A stretch of DNA of 62,000 nucleotides from Zygnema cylindricum (taxonomy: Eukaryota > Streptophyta > Zygnematophyceae > Zygnematales > Zygnemataceae), in the NCBI GenBank assembly GCA_037447655.1, contig JBBHKE010002252.1, forward strand, positions 38,142-100,141, given 5' to 3'. Below the pieces are notes generated by a model. It was not told the DNA's origin, made no database searches, and saw nothing but the letters and a program-made list of their open reading frames with translations. A program made the translations under genes and the position numbers. This document shows positions 11,590 to 22,418 of the stretch, in pieces; position 1 is the first letter of the stretch; each line of letters begins with the position of its first letter.

Positions 11590-13060
11590 TTAAAACTGAA
11601 TCACATTGTGTACCGGAATGTCGTCGAAATCTTCATCCAAGCCAGCAAAATATCCGTGGCTTCCTCCTCGTCCATTTCCGCGATCAAAACCACAACCACG
11701 GCCACCTCTTCCCCCTCTATCTGAGTTCTTTTCACTTCTATCAAAACATTGTGTACTAACATGTCCCCATCGCTGACACAGGTAACAGTGTTTTTGAAGA
11801 TCCGGACAATCCGCTGCAAAATGTCCCAATTTCTGACATTTGTAGCATGTCACATTAGCATCAGTCTGACTGCCACTCGAACCTGCATTCTGCATTCCTC
11901 CTCTACCTCCTCTACCACTACCGCCTCTACCTCTAAAGGATCTACCACCCCCTCTTCCATTGAGTAAATTCAAAGTGGCATTTGTGGCAAAATTAAGAGG
12001 GGCAGATTCACCAAATGCAACTGATTCTTTCGCTCCTCTACTTTTTCCATCTCTCGTCTTATCCACCCTCTTTAAGTAACTCACTGTGTATTCTTACGAA
12101 GCCTTTTTCTTTGATTGAATAATGTCACTCGGAGTACGGAGGTACTCGGGAAGACACTTCAAGAAAGCTTGCAACTTGTGGTCTTCGTCTATCATTCGTC
12201 TAAGATTGGTTAGCTGCTCCATAAGAATATTAAACCTTTTCACTGCATCGTCAATAGATTCATTTTCTTTGAATCGAAATTGAATAAATTCTTGGAAGAC
12301 AAATTGCCTCTTATCCTCGACCCCTTTCTCAAATTGATTCTCCAAACTTACCCAACGTTCATCAGCACTTTTATAAGCTAGAAAATGATCTAAAACTGAA
12401 CCATGACAACTTTGCATCAAGCCGTTAATAGCCGCGATATCATTTCGTTTCCATAACTTCCTACTAAGGGGATCTTTGGGTTCCCTCTCCTCTCCATTCA
12501 CAATTTTCCACAAATTTTTTAAGATTAATTCTCCCTTAATATATTTCTTCCATACGGCATAATTCGAACCATTAAATAACATATTTTTTTCGGACATACG
12601 AAAATTCCCCTCAACTTCGACCTTACTACCGAGATCTAAATCTTCTTCCACATCAATTTTCCTTTTCCCTCTACGAATCTTTTCCCTCTTTTTCTTTTTA
12701 CCTTCACTTTCGGAGTCACCATCATCCCCATCATCATCCGGATCTTGATCCGGGTCGCCAAACACTTGCAACTTGCCCCTTTGAACAGCCGATAGTCGTT
12801 TCATCGAAAGATCGAACTAGTCCATCGAACAAGATCTGTAATTCCTCCTCCGACAAAGTAACATTAACATTAGTTTCTTTCTTTTTCAAACCGAACGGAT
12901 CACTTGGAAGGACCTCATCAAATTGCTCTCCACTAAAGCCTTTTTCGTTCGGTTCCGGCGATGTATCAGGTTGCTCCGGTGGAGGAGTAAAAGTCGGTGC
13001 AGGAGACCAATTATGTTTCTTTTTCCTCCCCATAATAGCATGTTTCTTTTTCCTCCTCAT
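11590..13060 (-). pseudogene. H1 gag (UBN2-type capsid, two zinc knuckles), frameshifted
   Basis: Three minus-strand segments make up one gag. The N-terminus begins MGRKKKHNWSP (about 13032, with a duplicated 27-base start giving an earlier MRRKKKH). After a frame change near 12800 comes a capsid region with NMLFNGSNYAVWKKYIKGEL and ENQFEKGVEDKRQFVFQEFI, typical of the copia gag-polypeptide family. A stop at about 12094 is followed by a Gly/Arg region with two CCHC knuckles, CYKCQKLGHFAADC and CYLCQRWGHVSTQC. The product would package element RNA and assemble particles. The C-terminus is Arg-Gly-rich and ends PVHNVIQF. Same layout as H2 gag. Not expected to be functional as it stands. Confidence 0.85.
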
Positions 13061-13134
13061 AATAGCAACACTAGCCAGATTCTACTCACAAAACATCCTA
13101 CAAACAAAATAGCAGAACCCGCTCCGATACCAAT

Positions 13135-13872
13135 TGTTAAAAGCACACAAGGATCGACTCACTTGAAAAACAATAAACCAAGATGATGCACAACGGAAGC
13201 TTACACACAAATAAATCTCATTCACCTCACAACAAATCACATTGACAAAATATAAATGTATTAAGCCGAAGCTTTTCCAAAACGATCTCTCACTCTTACC
13301 AATCTAACTCACTCAGATTTCTAACTCACATTGAACACTCATTCTCACTCACACTCACACTGAATACATTTGATGGATTATATATTTCCTAACTCTACTC
13401 ACTCACTAAATACTCACTACCATAATAAAGAACAAGTACAACTGAAATCAATACATCGCAAAAAGTCCCTAAACATAACGACCAGATGCACTCTGAGTGC
13501 GCCTGCCATAGCCTACAGCATCAAGCTACCTCTAACCTGACAAATCTGCTCTATGTACTCTGACAATTCTGCTCTCTGTGAATCGTAGCAGGATCGAGCA
13601 GGATCGAAGCAGCATCGGTCATACAAAGGTATTGCCGCTTCGTCGTACACATAAAATATTCCTGCGGACGAAAAGATCGCGTCACGCTTTGCGAAAATGA
13701 AGCAGAATCGGCAGACGTCCGATTCACTTAAACCAAAAAGTACTAAACCAACCGTACACTTAAACTGACGCAAAATAAAGTACTGACGAAACAAAACATA
13801 ACTGACGCGAACCGAACAAAAACATTTGACGGCGCGATTTCGGCCGACGCCGATTCGCCCAATATCCTAACA
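13135..13872 (-). repeat. H1 5' LTR (738 bp)
   Basis: Direct repeat of 10400-11185. On its left the PBS tggtatcggagc (minus strand) begins two bases away, fixing the element's orientation. Confidence 0.85.
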
Positions 13873-15128
13873 AAAATTTCAGATTACATCGGCAAGACGA
13901 GAAAATGAGTGGCGTCGACACCTAAAAGCGCACTCACATTTGATTATAGATGGGGGGGAATAGCGCGAACTTGTTCTCACTTGTTCAAACGCCAACTATG
14001 CGAGCACATGCTATAGCTGTTACTCCATGGGAAAGTATCCAAATTAGTGATTGATATTTTGTTCGCATTGGGCTTTTGAACCCAAGATAAAATTAATAAC
14101 ACTTTTGGTTTCCTTATACTAAAAGTTTCTTTACAATAATAATGATAAACATTATACTTTAGATGTACGTTGTTTATACAAATTTTGTATTGTGTGAAAA
14201 GTAAAGATCGAACCGACCGTACGAGCTGTACTGGTGATGTCGAAATCAAATTATAGCTTTGTAAGAGATGGCCGTAAGCACTTATGCCTAACCAAAATGA
14301 CACAAGCACTTTTCAGTTCCTAACAAGTATTGAGTTTAGATTCGAAGACGTTTATGTTCACGGTTGAAAAGCTTAATTTTGACGTTAAACGTCGAATGTT
14401 TTTGAGGTATGAAGTTGAACCCAACGCTACACCATGCATCATTACTAATGTAGCGGCACGAATCATTGTTGTGGACCACACAGGACCAGAATAGGGGAAC
14501 TCCAATACGAGCCCGAAATACTCGTCTCTTCAATATAACCCCTACTCTGTGAGGGCTCGATTATATAATGCATGTAATACACATCACATAAAAGGTGTAC
14601 AACCTTCGTGCATAAAAGTAAGCTAACGACGATTAATCGTCAAAACGTAAAATAAGCTGATACACAAACTACGAACTCCAAAATACAATAAAAATAGAAT
14701 GAAAGAAGACGACAATGTTAACTGACCGTTAACACATTGTTTCAAACTAGAACTAGAAAGAAGATTCAGACGAACACAAGAGAAAAATCCAAACACTCTG
14801 AAATGAAAGAAAATTAAGCCAATACGAGAATAATGTTATTCATAATAGGGTATATGAACTTAACCACTTATTTGTAGACTTGATCTAAAAAAGGAAAAAA
14901 TGATATCCTCCACACGATCTCTAGAGTAACAATACAGAATGTAAATGTGTTAAGGGAACACGAAGATGGTTGTTAGTGTCACGGTAAAAAAACCATTCAC
15001 ATAAAAAAGAGTAAAGAAAGTAGAGCAATTAGCCATACTAGAGTAGTGAAAAAAGTAAAAGGTAATGGTCTCTTATGAAAGTAGAAGAGTTTTGGCAAAA
15101 CAATTGCGGGTGATTTCAATGCCCACAC
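13873..15128. other. unassigned sequence between H1 and H2
   Basis: About 1.25 kb without a supported gene, RNA or recognisable element end. Short frames only. Confidence 0.5.
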
Positions 15129-16537
15129 TGAAAGATACACCACAAAGGTGGTATGCAGCGGAAGCAAAAAGATAACACACACATTGGCCACAAAAAGATA
15201 TCTTTATAAAAAATGGCCGAAGCCCTTTTACAAGGCCTTTCCCTTTCCTCTCACTCTATCAACCCACAATAATACAAGCTGAGTTAGATCCAAAGCTAAG
15301 TCCAAGATAAACTAATCAACTAACAAATTCAACTTAAATAGCTGCCACTATGACGTGCCGTGCACGATAGGAAATACATAGGCGACACCTTCCGGAAGAA
15401 GGCTCGCGGGAAGAAAGCACGCAGAAAAGATGACAAACGCGCTTTCACTTTCGAGAGAAATAAAAGAAGAAACATTTAGTTTCGTGCGCCGTGTGCTACA
15501 AAATTTTGTACAATTCCTTTCGTGCGCCGTACGCCACGAAACTTCAAACAATAAGGGTAGGTCTCTATGTAGTTCAAACTTAGAGATTTTTTTTTTGTTT
15601 TTTAGCGCAGATCCAAAGGACCCGGATTTCGGGTGTCCCTATGTGTACCAAACGAAATTGTCACTTAAGGGCGTGACGATTGTATACGTCGACAATACCA
15701 GTGACGGCTGTCAACGTCTACAATCTGTGATGACGCACGTTAATTTTCGTAACTGCTTGTGACGTCGCGTGACTTTTTGTGACATTGTAGACCTACCGCC
15801 CTCCACCCTGTGTCGTTTCACGGTTGAAGAAGATGCGTTTTGACTTTGCGTCTATTGTCGGCTCGACGTGAAATGGCATCGGAACCTTGAGACCCCTGCA
15901 AAAAAAAAATCCGTACCGGATGGAAACGGACAAAACAAAACAAACTGTGTACTTCTCTTTGTCTTATTAGACAAAAACGGACAAAACATAGAGAATCGTG
16001 TACACTTCCACGTCGCTTGAATTCCTTTGAAGTTTTTGAACAAAACATTACACGTGCGAATACGTGTTCCCATTTGTTTATAGAAAATCCCTAATTTAAA
16101 AACACATCGGCCCTGTATTTTAAAGATAAGGTTGAAGATGACGTTTTTTGTCGTCGAAGTGGGTCGAAAAACACAAGACGACAACATGTAGTACATTTTA
16201 AATTCGATGATGACGCAAAATGTACTTCTCTTTTTTTCTATTTTATTGTATGGTTGAAACTTACGCGGTACGGCTCTAAGTTTTACAGGAAAACGATGAG
16301 ACGCAGCGTAACTTTCGTGCGCCGTACGCGCACGAAATGCCAAACATACATACTCCAATCGTATGGTAAAGTATTGTACCGTTGACGTACATACTTAGCA
16401 TTCAATCGCTGACGTGAACCAAAGTATCGCGAAGTACGGTGACGTCAACATAAATCATGTATCCATACTTGAAAGCGTATTGCGCCACGCGAACCAAAAT
16501 ATCGCGTGTGCTCGAATCTCAACATTGAATCTTAACA
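15129..16537 (-). repeat. H2 3' LTR (1409 bp)
   Basis: Begins tgaaagatacaccac and ends atcttaaca, abutting the PPT. It contains a 9-bp-stem palindrome tttcgtgcg...cgcacgaaa at about 16312-16336 and two nearby tttcgtgcgccgt copies (15480 and 15520), so the LTR is rich in this CpG palindrome. Confidence 0.8.
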
Positions 16538-16783
16538 ATCCCCCCCTCAATGTGAGAATTGCCGCGAGGCGTGAACCAACTCTATTCGTGGTCCCCCCCT
16601 TAAACATGACGATCATCACCGATGTCATGTAAAGCACCTTATTACTTTTTTTAACGTAATTACTCCGTGTGATCATCCACGCTTTTCGCCACATGGGCAC
16701 GTTGCCGTATTTGTTCAGCCGACGTCAACCTTAACCCAATTCAAATGTTTGAATGGACGTATAAGTTTCGACATCGAAATTAC

Positions 16784-17866
16784 TAGTGTTGGGTATCGAG
16801 GACCATTTGTCGATATTTGATATATATCGAATTTCGGGTACCCGATAATCGATATATCGTTTCGATATATTGAAAAGGAAAATATCGTGATATATTGCCG
16901 ATATATCGTATTGCCGATATATTGAGATTTAAAAAAAAAAAAAAGCTCTTCTTGCTACTGCTGTTAGTACTACACCGCTAATTGTTACTAGTGTAAAAAA
17001 CAAATTAGCGAAAATGCTAATTTAGTGTTAATAGGGCTAATTTGTGATTTTGTGTCCCAACAAAAAAAAGCATTAACATTGATTTGGCACTAAACGCCAA
17101 TTTGTGTGTCGACTTCGTAGGTTGTACGCTGAGCTATCATTGATACTATTTCAAGTTCAGGTGTACTATCTTGACAACTTTCGACGAAATACGTACTTGT
17201 GAGGTTTGGAAATTGTACGAAACATGTAAATTAGATTAAAATTAACGCTATTTTATGCTATATATTTCGTAATGTTCCGCTCTTTCCGGCGGCTAATTGG
17301 TACTGAATTTTAATTTACAGGCGAAGCGCTTTTAATGTTGTAAAAATTGAGATATCACAGCGACGCAATGTAAAAAAACGAGCTTCTCGTACATCACACC
17401 AATTTCGAAGAACGTAATATAAAATGGTTAACACTAAATAAATAGTTTCCATATTAGCTTTAATTCTATTATAATGTTCATAACACAAACTTATGATTCT
17501 GGGCCAAAAAAAGGTGCGTCAAAATTAGTGTTATTAACACTAATAACGATTAGCGGTGTACTGCTGCTGCTGCCATTACTAGTGGTACAGAATTAGTAAT
17601 TTTTTGTCGGTTACATTTTGCGGCGTCTACCTTTATGTCACGGAACGAAAATCACGTCGTTCGTGGCGTATCTGACAATTTGTCCTTTAAGATAAAATAA
17701 CATATTATATAAAATATTAAATTAAAAAAATACTACACGTCGCGATATATATCGCGCTAATTTATGTTGGTCTCGGTACGATATATCGAGAAGTTTGGTC
17801 GATCGATATTCGATATAACGAATATCGAAATTATCGCGATATGAATCTACCCGATACCCAACACTA
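16784..17866. mobile_element. hAT-like MITE (1083 bp), TSD gaaattac
   Basis: Terminal inverted repeats tagtgttgggtatcg at both ends, flanked by a perfect 8-bp duplication gaaattac at 16776-16783 and 17867-17874. The 8-bp TSD and TAGTGTTGG-type ends are those of the hAT superfamily. Subterminal regions are packed with GATATATCG-type palindromes. There is no transposase. A second MITE sits inside. Insertion is into the 3' part of H2's interior. Confidence 0.92.
16971..17560. mobile_element. TA-flanked MITE, copy 2 (590 bp), nested in the hAT-like MITE
   Basis: The left end tacaccgctaattgttactagtgt and the right end, reversed, tacaccgctaatcgttattagtgt share the TIR of the copy at 9210. TA lies at both edges. 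The interior has several (c)taatttagtgttaat inverted motifs. It lies wholly within the 1083-bp hAT-like element, so it inserted later. Confidence 0.85.
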
Positions 17867-18194
17867 GAAATTACAACTCCAAATTTGCGTCAAATAATAA
17901 TTGTCATCAACTCCAATTGTCAACTGACATAAGTACCGTACACGCTACTTACTGTACTTAAAGGTCGTTTTAACGGCTTCGCCATAAGTCGCCTGTCATT
18001 ATTAGCGGACGACCAAATCAACCGCCAGTTTTTCCGGCCATTTTCCACCACGAAAACAAAATCAAATTTATACGGCGATTTCGTAGATCGCCACACAATT
18101 TCACCAGAGGTAGTGATTTTAACTCCTCTCGAATTTGGATTTGTATGGCTTTACTGTAACACCTCAACAGTTTTGCCGTACTCCAACCTGTTCT

Positions 18195-18742
18195 TCAATT
18201 TTGTTTTGAAATGTGGCACGTCAATTTTGGCCACAAATTTAAATCGTCATTTGCCACCAACATTTCACTTGATAATCCGCCGGTTAGGCAGTCGGTTGAT
18301 GAACCATTCCGAAACAGCGTGCAGTGTAAGGAATATGATAAAGCTCCTTCTCCGATCACAACTCCATTTTCGTTTTGTATTTGAATAGTGCCGTCGCCAT
18401 GCAAAATCACATTATAACCGGTTTGTTCAATTTGAGGTACGGACTATAATTTTCCAAACTGTTAGGAATAAATAGGACGTCCGTCAACTTCGTTTCGTTA
18501 GCTTTTTCGACGCCGTCAATGTTGTACATAATAAATTGCAGCGGTATAGTACCCACTGTACCCACGTGAATAACTTGGCCGCTTGCCAGGGATATACGTT
18601 TCAGAATTGTCAGTTCGCGCATATTCGAAAATAATGTAGCGTTAGTGCACACGTGGTGCGACGCGCCAGAATCAATAACCCAATCGTTTTCTTTGGAATA
18701 GAGGTCATCAAACGTAGAAGGAAGATTCAAAACTGAAAACAT
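18195..18742 (-). pseudogene. H2 aspartic protease region (copia type)
   Basis: Minus-strand frame with DWVIDSGASHHVC, the active-site DSG of copia retropepsins followed by the usual H-x-C, then VGTVGTIPLQF and LTDVLFIPN, the conserved flap and wing region. A frame change near 18407 is followed by a further 70 codons with IQIQNENGVVIGEGAL. The downstream integrase zinc finger (H-x4-H, C-x2-C) is not present. The protease would cut the Gag precursor. Catalytic residues are intact, but the frame relative to gag is broken. Confidence 0.8.
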
Positions 18743-18763
18743 ATGAGCGCCTCTCTTTCTCCT

Positions 18764-20091
18764 TCAAAAATTTGAAAATAAATTTCCATGGCCGCCACCT
18801 CGTACACCATTTCGATCGCCATCGCGTCCACCTTGACAGTCGCCCCGACCACCACCGCCACCATTGAGTCTAGAGGGACAATGCGTGGAAAGGTGACCAT
18901 ATTTTCCACAATAGTAGCATTCCTTGTGTTTGTCCGGACATGTGGACGGTCCATGGCCGGTTTGCTTACATCGAAAGCATGTAAAATTTTCAAACTGCGG
19001 ATTCTGCTTTTCATCTTCTTCATTTCTAAGACCTCCATAACCTCTAGGACCACTAACTCTACCGCCCCCTTTGCCGCGGAGAAAATTAAGCTCCGCGACA
19101 CCGGGTGAGGTTACATCCAAGGTTTGTACATTCTTAGATCCTTTAAATTCTTTGGCTTCTTCAGGTAATTGACTGCATAATCATAGGTGCATTTATTTCG
19201 TACTTGGAGAATTTGTTTTAAATAGAGCATTTCGGTAATGCTTTTAGTAATCCTGTGACCTTGTCCTCATCCATGATGACTATACCATTGTTTAGAAGGT
19301 GTTCTACAATAATATTGTAACATTTTACAGCCTCATCAATATATTCATTTGGTCTAAGTTTAAATTGCATGAACTCTCCAAAAATTTGTTGACCTTTGTT
19401 TTGGGCACCTTTTTCAAATTGATTCTCAAGCGATCTCCAACATTTGTGGGTAGATCCGTGAGTAAGGAAGTGATCGTGGATGGATGGGGCACATGACTGC
19501 ATGAGTCCAGCAATGGCCGCAAGGTTCTTCCTCTTCCACGTTCTCGGAGCTTTCCGATCGAAGTCCAGAAGCACCTCCTCGCCAATAACCACCTTCCATA
19601 GATGGCGCAAAATCAATTGCGTTTGGATGGACTTCTTCCAGGAAGCATAATTACTCCCATTAAAAACGACCGTTTTCCCTTGCATAGAGTATAAATTATC
19701 TTGTTCATCCTTGTCATCCAAATCTGAATCGTTGTCGATGAAGATTTTCCCTTTTCCGAAATATTTCTTTGAAGCATCATAGCCATCGTCTCCACCAGGA
19801 TCATCACCGTTCGGATCGGGCTCCGAATTTTCCTTAACCGGATTCTATATCTTTCGGGCAATATCCGAGAATTGTTGCTCTATGAGAATGAGGAGCTTGT
19901 CAAATTGGGAGCTCAATCGTTCCTCAGCTACACCGCTTCCACCTATAGTCTCTTGCTTGGGAGGCACAAGTGGAGGAGGAACATTGAAGCCAAAACTAGC
20001 CACGACCATCCTGTGGATCCTCGGTTTCCAAGGGAGTGAAGGAAGATGAGGAAGGAGGGAATGGGGAAGACTTATTCTTGTTCCTCCCCAT
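18764..20091 (-). pseudogene. H2 gag with two zinc knuckles, frameshifted
   Basis: The start MGRNKNKSSPFPPSSSSF at 20091 parallels MGRKKKHNW of H1. After stops and frame changes, 19721-19218 encodes the capsid region (VVFNGSNYASWKKSIQTQLI and LENQFEKGAQNKGQQIFGEF), closely similar to H1. 19120-18764 has two knuckles, CFRCKQTGHGPSTC and CYYCGKYGHLSTHC, in Gly-rich surroundings. Particle assembly and RNA packaging are the expected roles. Broken by frameshifts and stops. Confidence 0.85.
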
Positions 20092-20617
20092 GGTGTTTAC
20101 ACTCGCCACTTTTAGAACTTAAAGTGGAGCACTAGCTTGCTCCGATACCAATCGAAAGATATACCACAAAGGTGATATGCAACGGAAGCAAAAAGATAAC
20201 ACACAAATTGGCCACAAAAAGATATCTTAATAAAAAATGGCCGAAGCCCTTTTACAAGGCTTTTCCCTTTCCTCTCACTCTTCCCTCTTTCACTCTATCA
20301 ACCCACAATAATATAAACTGATTTAGATCCAAAGCTTAGTCTAGGATAAACTAATAAAATAACAGATTTAACTTAAATAGCTGCCACTATGACGTGCCTG
20401 TTGAAATCCCTGATTTAGAGAAGGTATTTTCTAAGCCTTAATTAGGTAAAATAACTAAAAGAAAAAGCACAGGCAGCCTGCCTCCACCTTCTCTTTCTAG
20501 CCCCCATACTTGTTGTAGTCAGTGAAGGAGAGAGAGGGCGGTAGAGCCATGGCTGCCTCAGCTCCATAGGCAGGACTAAAAAGTGACCTAAGTCACTCTC
20601 AACAAAAAAGGTTGAGT

Positions 20618-20700
20618 TTGGCAAGACTCGAACCTCCGACCGGCAGAGCAAGGCGTAGCCGTCACCTCTTACCGGTCTGATGTAGTAGTCCGTTAGGATA
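20618..20700 (-). other. tRNA-like module in C LTR, antisense to the element
   Basis: Minus strand reads ggtaagaggtgacggctacgcc (A-box-like) and, about 30 bases on, ggaggttcgagtc, matching the pol III B box GGTTCGANTC. A stem accgg/ccggt encloses the middle. It resembles the tRNA-derived head of a SINE. No complete acceptor stem is seen. Confidence 0.65.
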
Positions 20701-20800
20701 CATAGTGTTTGATAGCTATTTAAACATTAACAAGATCATTAATTTGTTCAACGGAATAATAATAATGACATAAAAACTAGTTGAGTTTTAGTGCGTACGA

Positions 20801-20823
20801 AACAAATGTACCGGACATTTGTT
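20801..20823. promoter_or_regulatory. LTR palindrome (9-bp stem)
   Basis: aacaaatgt-accgg-acatttgtt, perfect 9-bp stem with a 5-base loop. The equivalent palindrome is found in every LTR of this copia group in the window. Confidence 0.7.
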
Positions 20824-21375
20824 ATATTGGACAACGAACATTAAAAGCCGGTTTGGATCCGACAGTCTGCATCATCACCGCGATCCCGGAAAAGCCGCTT
20901 TGGCGATTTTCGGACGTGACATGACCTGTCGACACGTGGCAAGATATTATTGGGAAGCGGGAATCCCGAGGAGCGCGAGGACAAGTTTAGAGGAGATAGA
21001 CGTCCACTCCATGGCCTTGTCGTACACAGGCCGTACAAAAAGTACATCGGCCTTAGTACCTTTCTGTACTGTACAGTCTTCTGATTGGTTTGTACATCAG
21101 TAGATAGGGGTTGTGAGAAGGGTTTGGGACTTAGAGGATTGAGGAGGTAGCCGCCTCTCTCCTAACAAGCTTGTATAAATATTGACCTCTTCACCACTTG
21201 ATAATTATTTGCCTGGTTGGGCATTTTCAGTGATTCTTTTTTTCTGTGGACTCAGGGGAGTCGAAACTGCACAGGGGTGCAGTTAGATTAACTATTTGTC
21301 TGCTTGGGTGGAAGTGATCCAAGTTGAAAGAGGGCTAGCCAAAAGGTATCTAGGGGCTTCTTGAATTCAGTGATC

Positions 21376-22300
21376 CAATGGGGGACACAAAATTACAGGT
21401 TATGGGCCCACCCTCTAAGGTGCCCATGTTCAACGGATCTGGGTTCATTTATTGAGAAGCCATGATAACAGGGGCATTGTGTGAAAAACGATACTGGGGT
21501 ATCGTCAGTGGATGAGTGAAACGACCATCTCTGGGGACTCCACCGAGGTTTGATGGAGTGAGGTTTTCTGCAGCAACATTTGCTCCAACGGAGGAGACAG
21601 ACGATGGGGACAACAGTGTGTCCGAAAAGGGGAAAGGAAAGGAGACACCTCTAACTCTTATTGCCACGGCACCCGGAGCGGTGGTCGTGAAGACCGAGGA
21701 AAACGATATTCAAATGTGGGAGTACACGAACATGAATGCCAGGCATTTCATTCTGAGCCACCTCACCCAAGCTTTGGCGACCTCTCATATTCACATCTTC
21801 AAGGCCGAGGAGTTCTGGATTACTTTAGTGGAGATCTATAGAGCTAGTACCATCCAGGAGCTCTAGCTGGTGGAGCAAAGGTTGGGGAGTTATACTTACA
21901 AAGGAGGGAAGATGTTTGATTAGTGTAATGATCTTTCTTACTCGTATATGGAGATGGAGAGTGCCATATGGACAAGCACAATGAAGATGAAAGTCAACAC
22001 TCTCATCATAAAGCTACCTGAAGAGTATGAAAATATAGTGTACCGAGTGCAAAAAATGGATGACAGTTCTTGGAAGTAGAACATCGTGGTCCGAATGATA
22101 CTCGTGCAGGAGAACACTATTGAGATCCGTAAAGGAGGTAAGGGCGTTCAAACTCTAGCTGTCGGAACGGACCGGTGGAGGAAGGATTCAAAGAAGCCGT
22201 ATAACAATTTCAAAGGAGAAAGAGATCAATCTGGAGAACCTAGGCCCCAAAGGGTCTTTGTCAATTCTGCAAAAAGTCGGGACACTTCATAGCTGATAAC
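21376..22300 (+). pseudogene. C gag, several stops
   Basis: The frame starts at ATG 21376 inside the LTR (MGDTKLQV) and runs through the PBS into MGPPSKVPMFNGSG, the copia gag-polypeptide start. Recognisable segments are NARHFILSHLTQALA, TIQEL..VEQRLGSYTYKGG and LPEEYENIVYRVQKMDDSSW. Stops lie at about 21454, 21513, 21864, 21921 and 22078, and a frameshift breaks the zinc knuckle (region 22255-22300, with CxxC..GH readable across frames). Not functional. Confidence 0.8.
21398..21410 (+). other. primer-binding site of C (internal initiator tRNA-Met)
   Basis: ggttatgggccca directly after LTR base 21397. It is complementary to the anticodon arm (tgggcccataacc) of eukaryotic initiator tRNA-Met, the half-tRNA primer known from Drosophila copia. 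The triplet atg in it is in the gag frame. Confidence 0.9.
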
Positions 22301-22418
22301 AACAAGCTGTCAAAGCTGAGGCTCCAAGAAAACCGTGGAGGGGGTTCTTCCGGAGGGAAGAAGAAGGCACTTGTGGTAAGGAGAGACTGCGGAGGACAAG
22401 TCCTCTGAGGAGGAGGAT

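Larger units (their letters stand above)
10400..13872 (-). mobile_element. H1: non-autonomous copia-like LTR element with gag only
   Basis: Two similar LTRs (10400-11185 and 13135-13872) in direct repeat flank a 1.95-kb minus-strand interior. In element orientation there is a PBS at 13121-13132 (tggtatcggagc, matching the 3' end of initiator tRNA-Met, two bases after the LTR), a gag gene with two CCHC knuckles, and a polypurine tract tatgagggggat at 11186-11197 next to the 3' LTR. There is no room for protease, integrase or RT: gag ends at 11590 and the PPT starts about 390 bases later. Flanks ctact and aaaat do not match as a target duplication, so one end may be rearranged. Confidence 0.85.
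15129..20399 (-). mobile_element. H2: copia-like LTR element with gag and protease remnant, truncated
   Basis: The 3' LTR is 15129-16537. The 5' LTR starts at 20153 and is cut at 20399 by insertion or junction of element C; the 247 bases shared by both LTRs match closely. In element orientation: PBS tggtatcggagc at 20139-20150 two bases from the LTR, gag start MGRNKNKSSP at 20091, gag, protease region, and PPT (tgaggggggat) at 16538-16550. There is no integrase or RT motif. The interior carries the hAT-like MITE at 16784-17866. The organisation is the same as H1 but with LTRs about twice as long. Confidence 0.85.
20400..21397 (+). repeat. C 5' LTR (998 bp)
   Basis: tgttgaaatccc...aaattaca. 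From left to right: antisense tRNA-like module (20618-20700), palindrome (20801-20823), inverted CCAAT gattggt (21083-21089), TATAAAT (21174-21180) and the hairpin ggactcaggggagtc (21251-21265). The PBS follows directly. Confidence 0.9.

Noticed and set aside
20442-20651. Recurring short ORFs in LTRs (also at 21449, 41954, 45129)
   Set aside because: They overlap LTR promoter and tRNA-like regions, are antisense to the element and are not conserved in frame between subfamilies.
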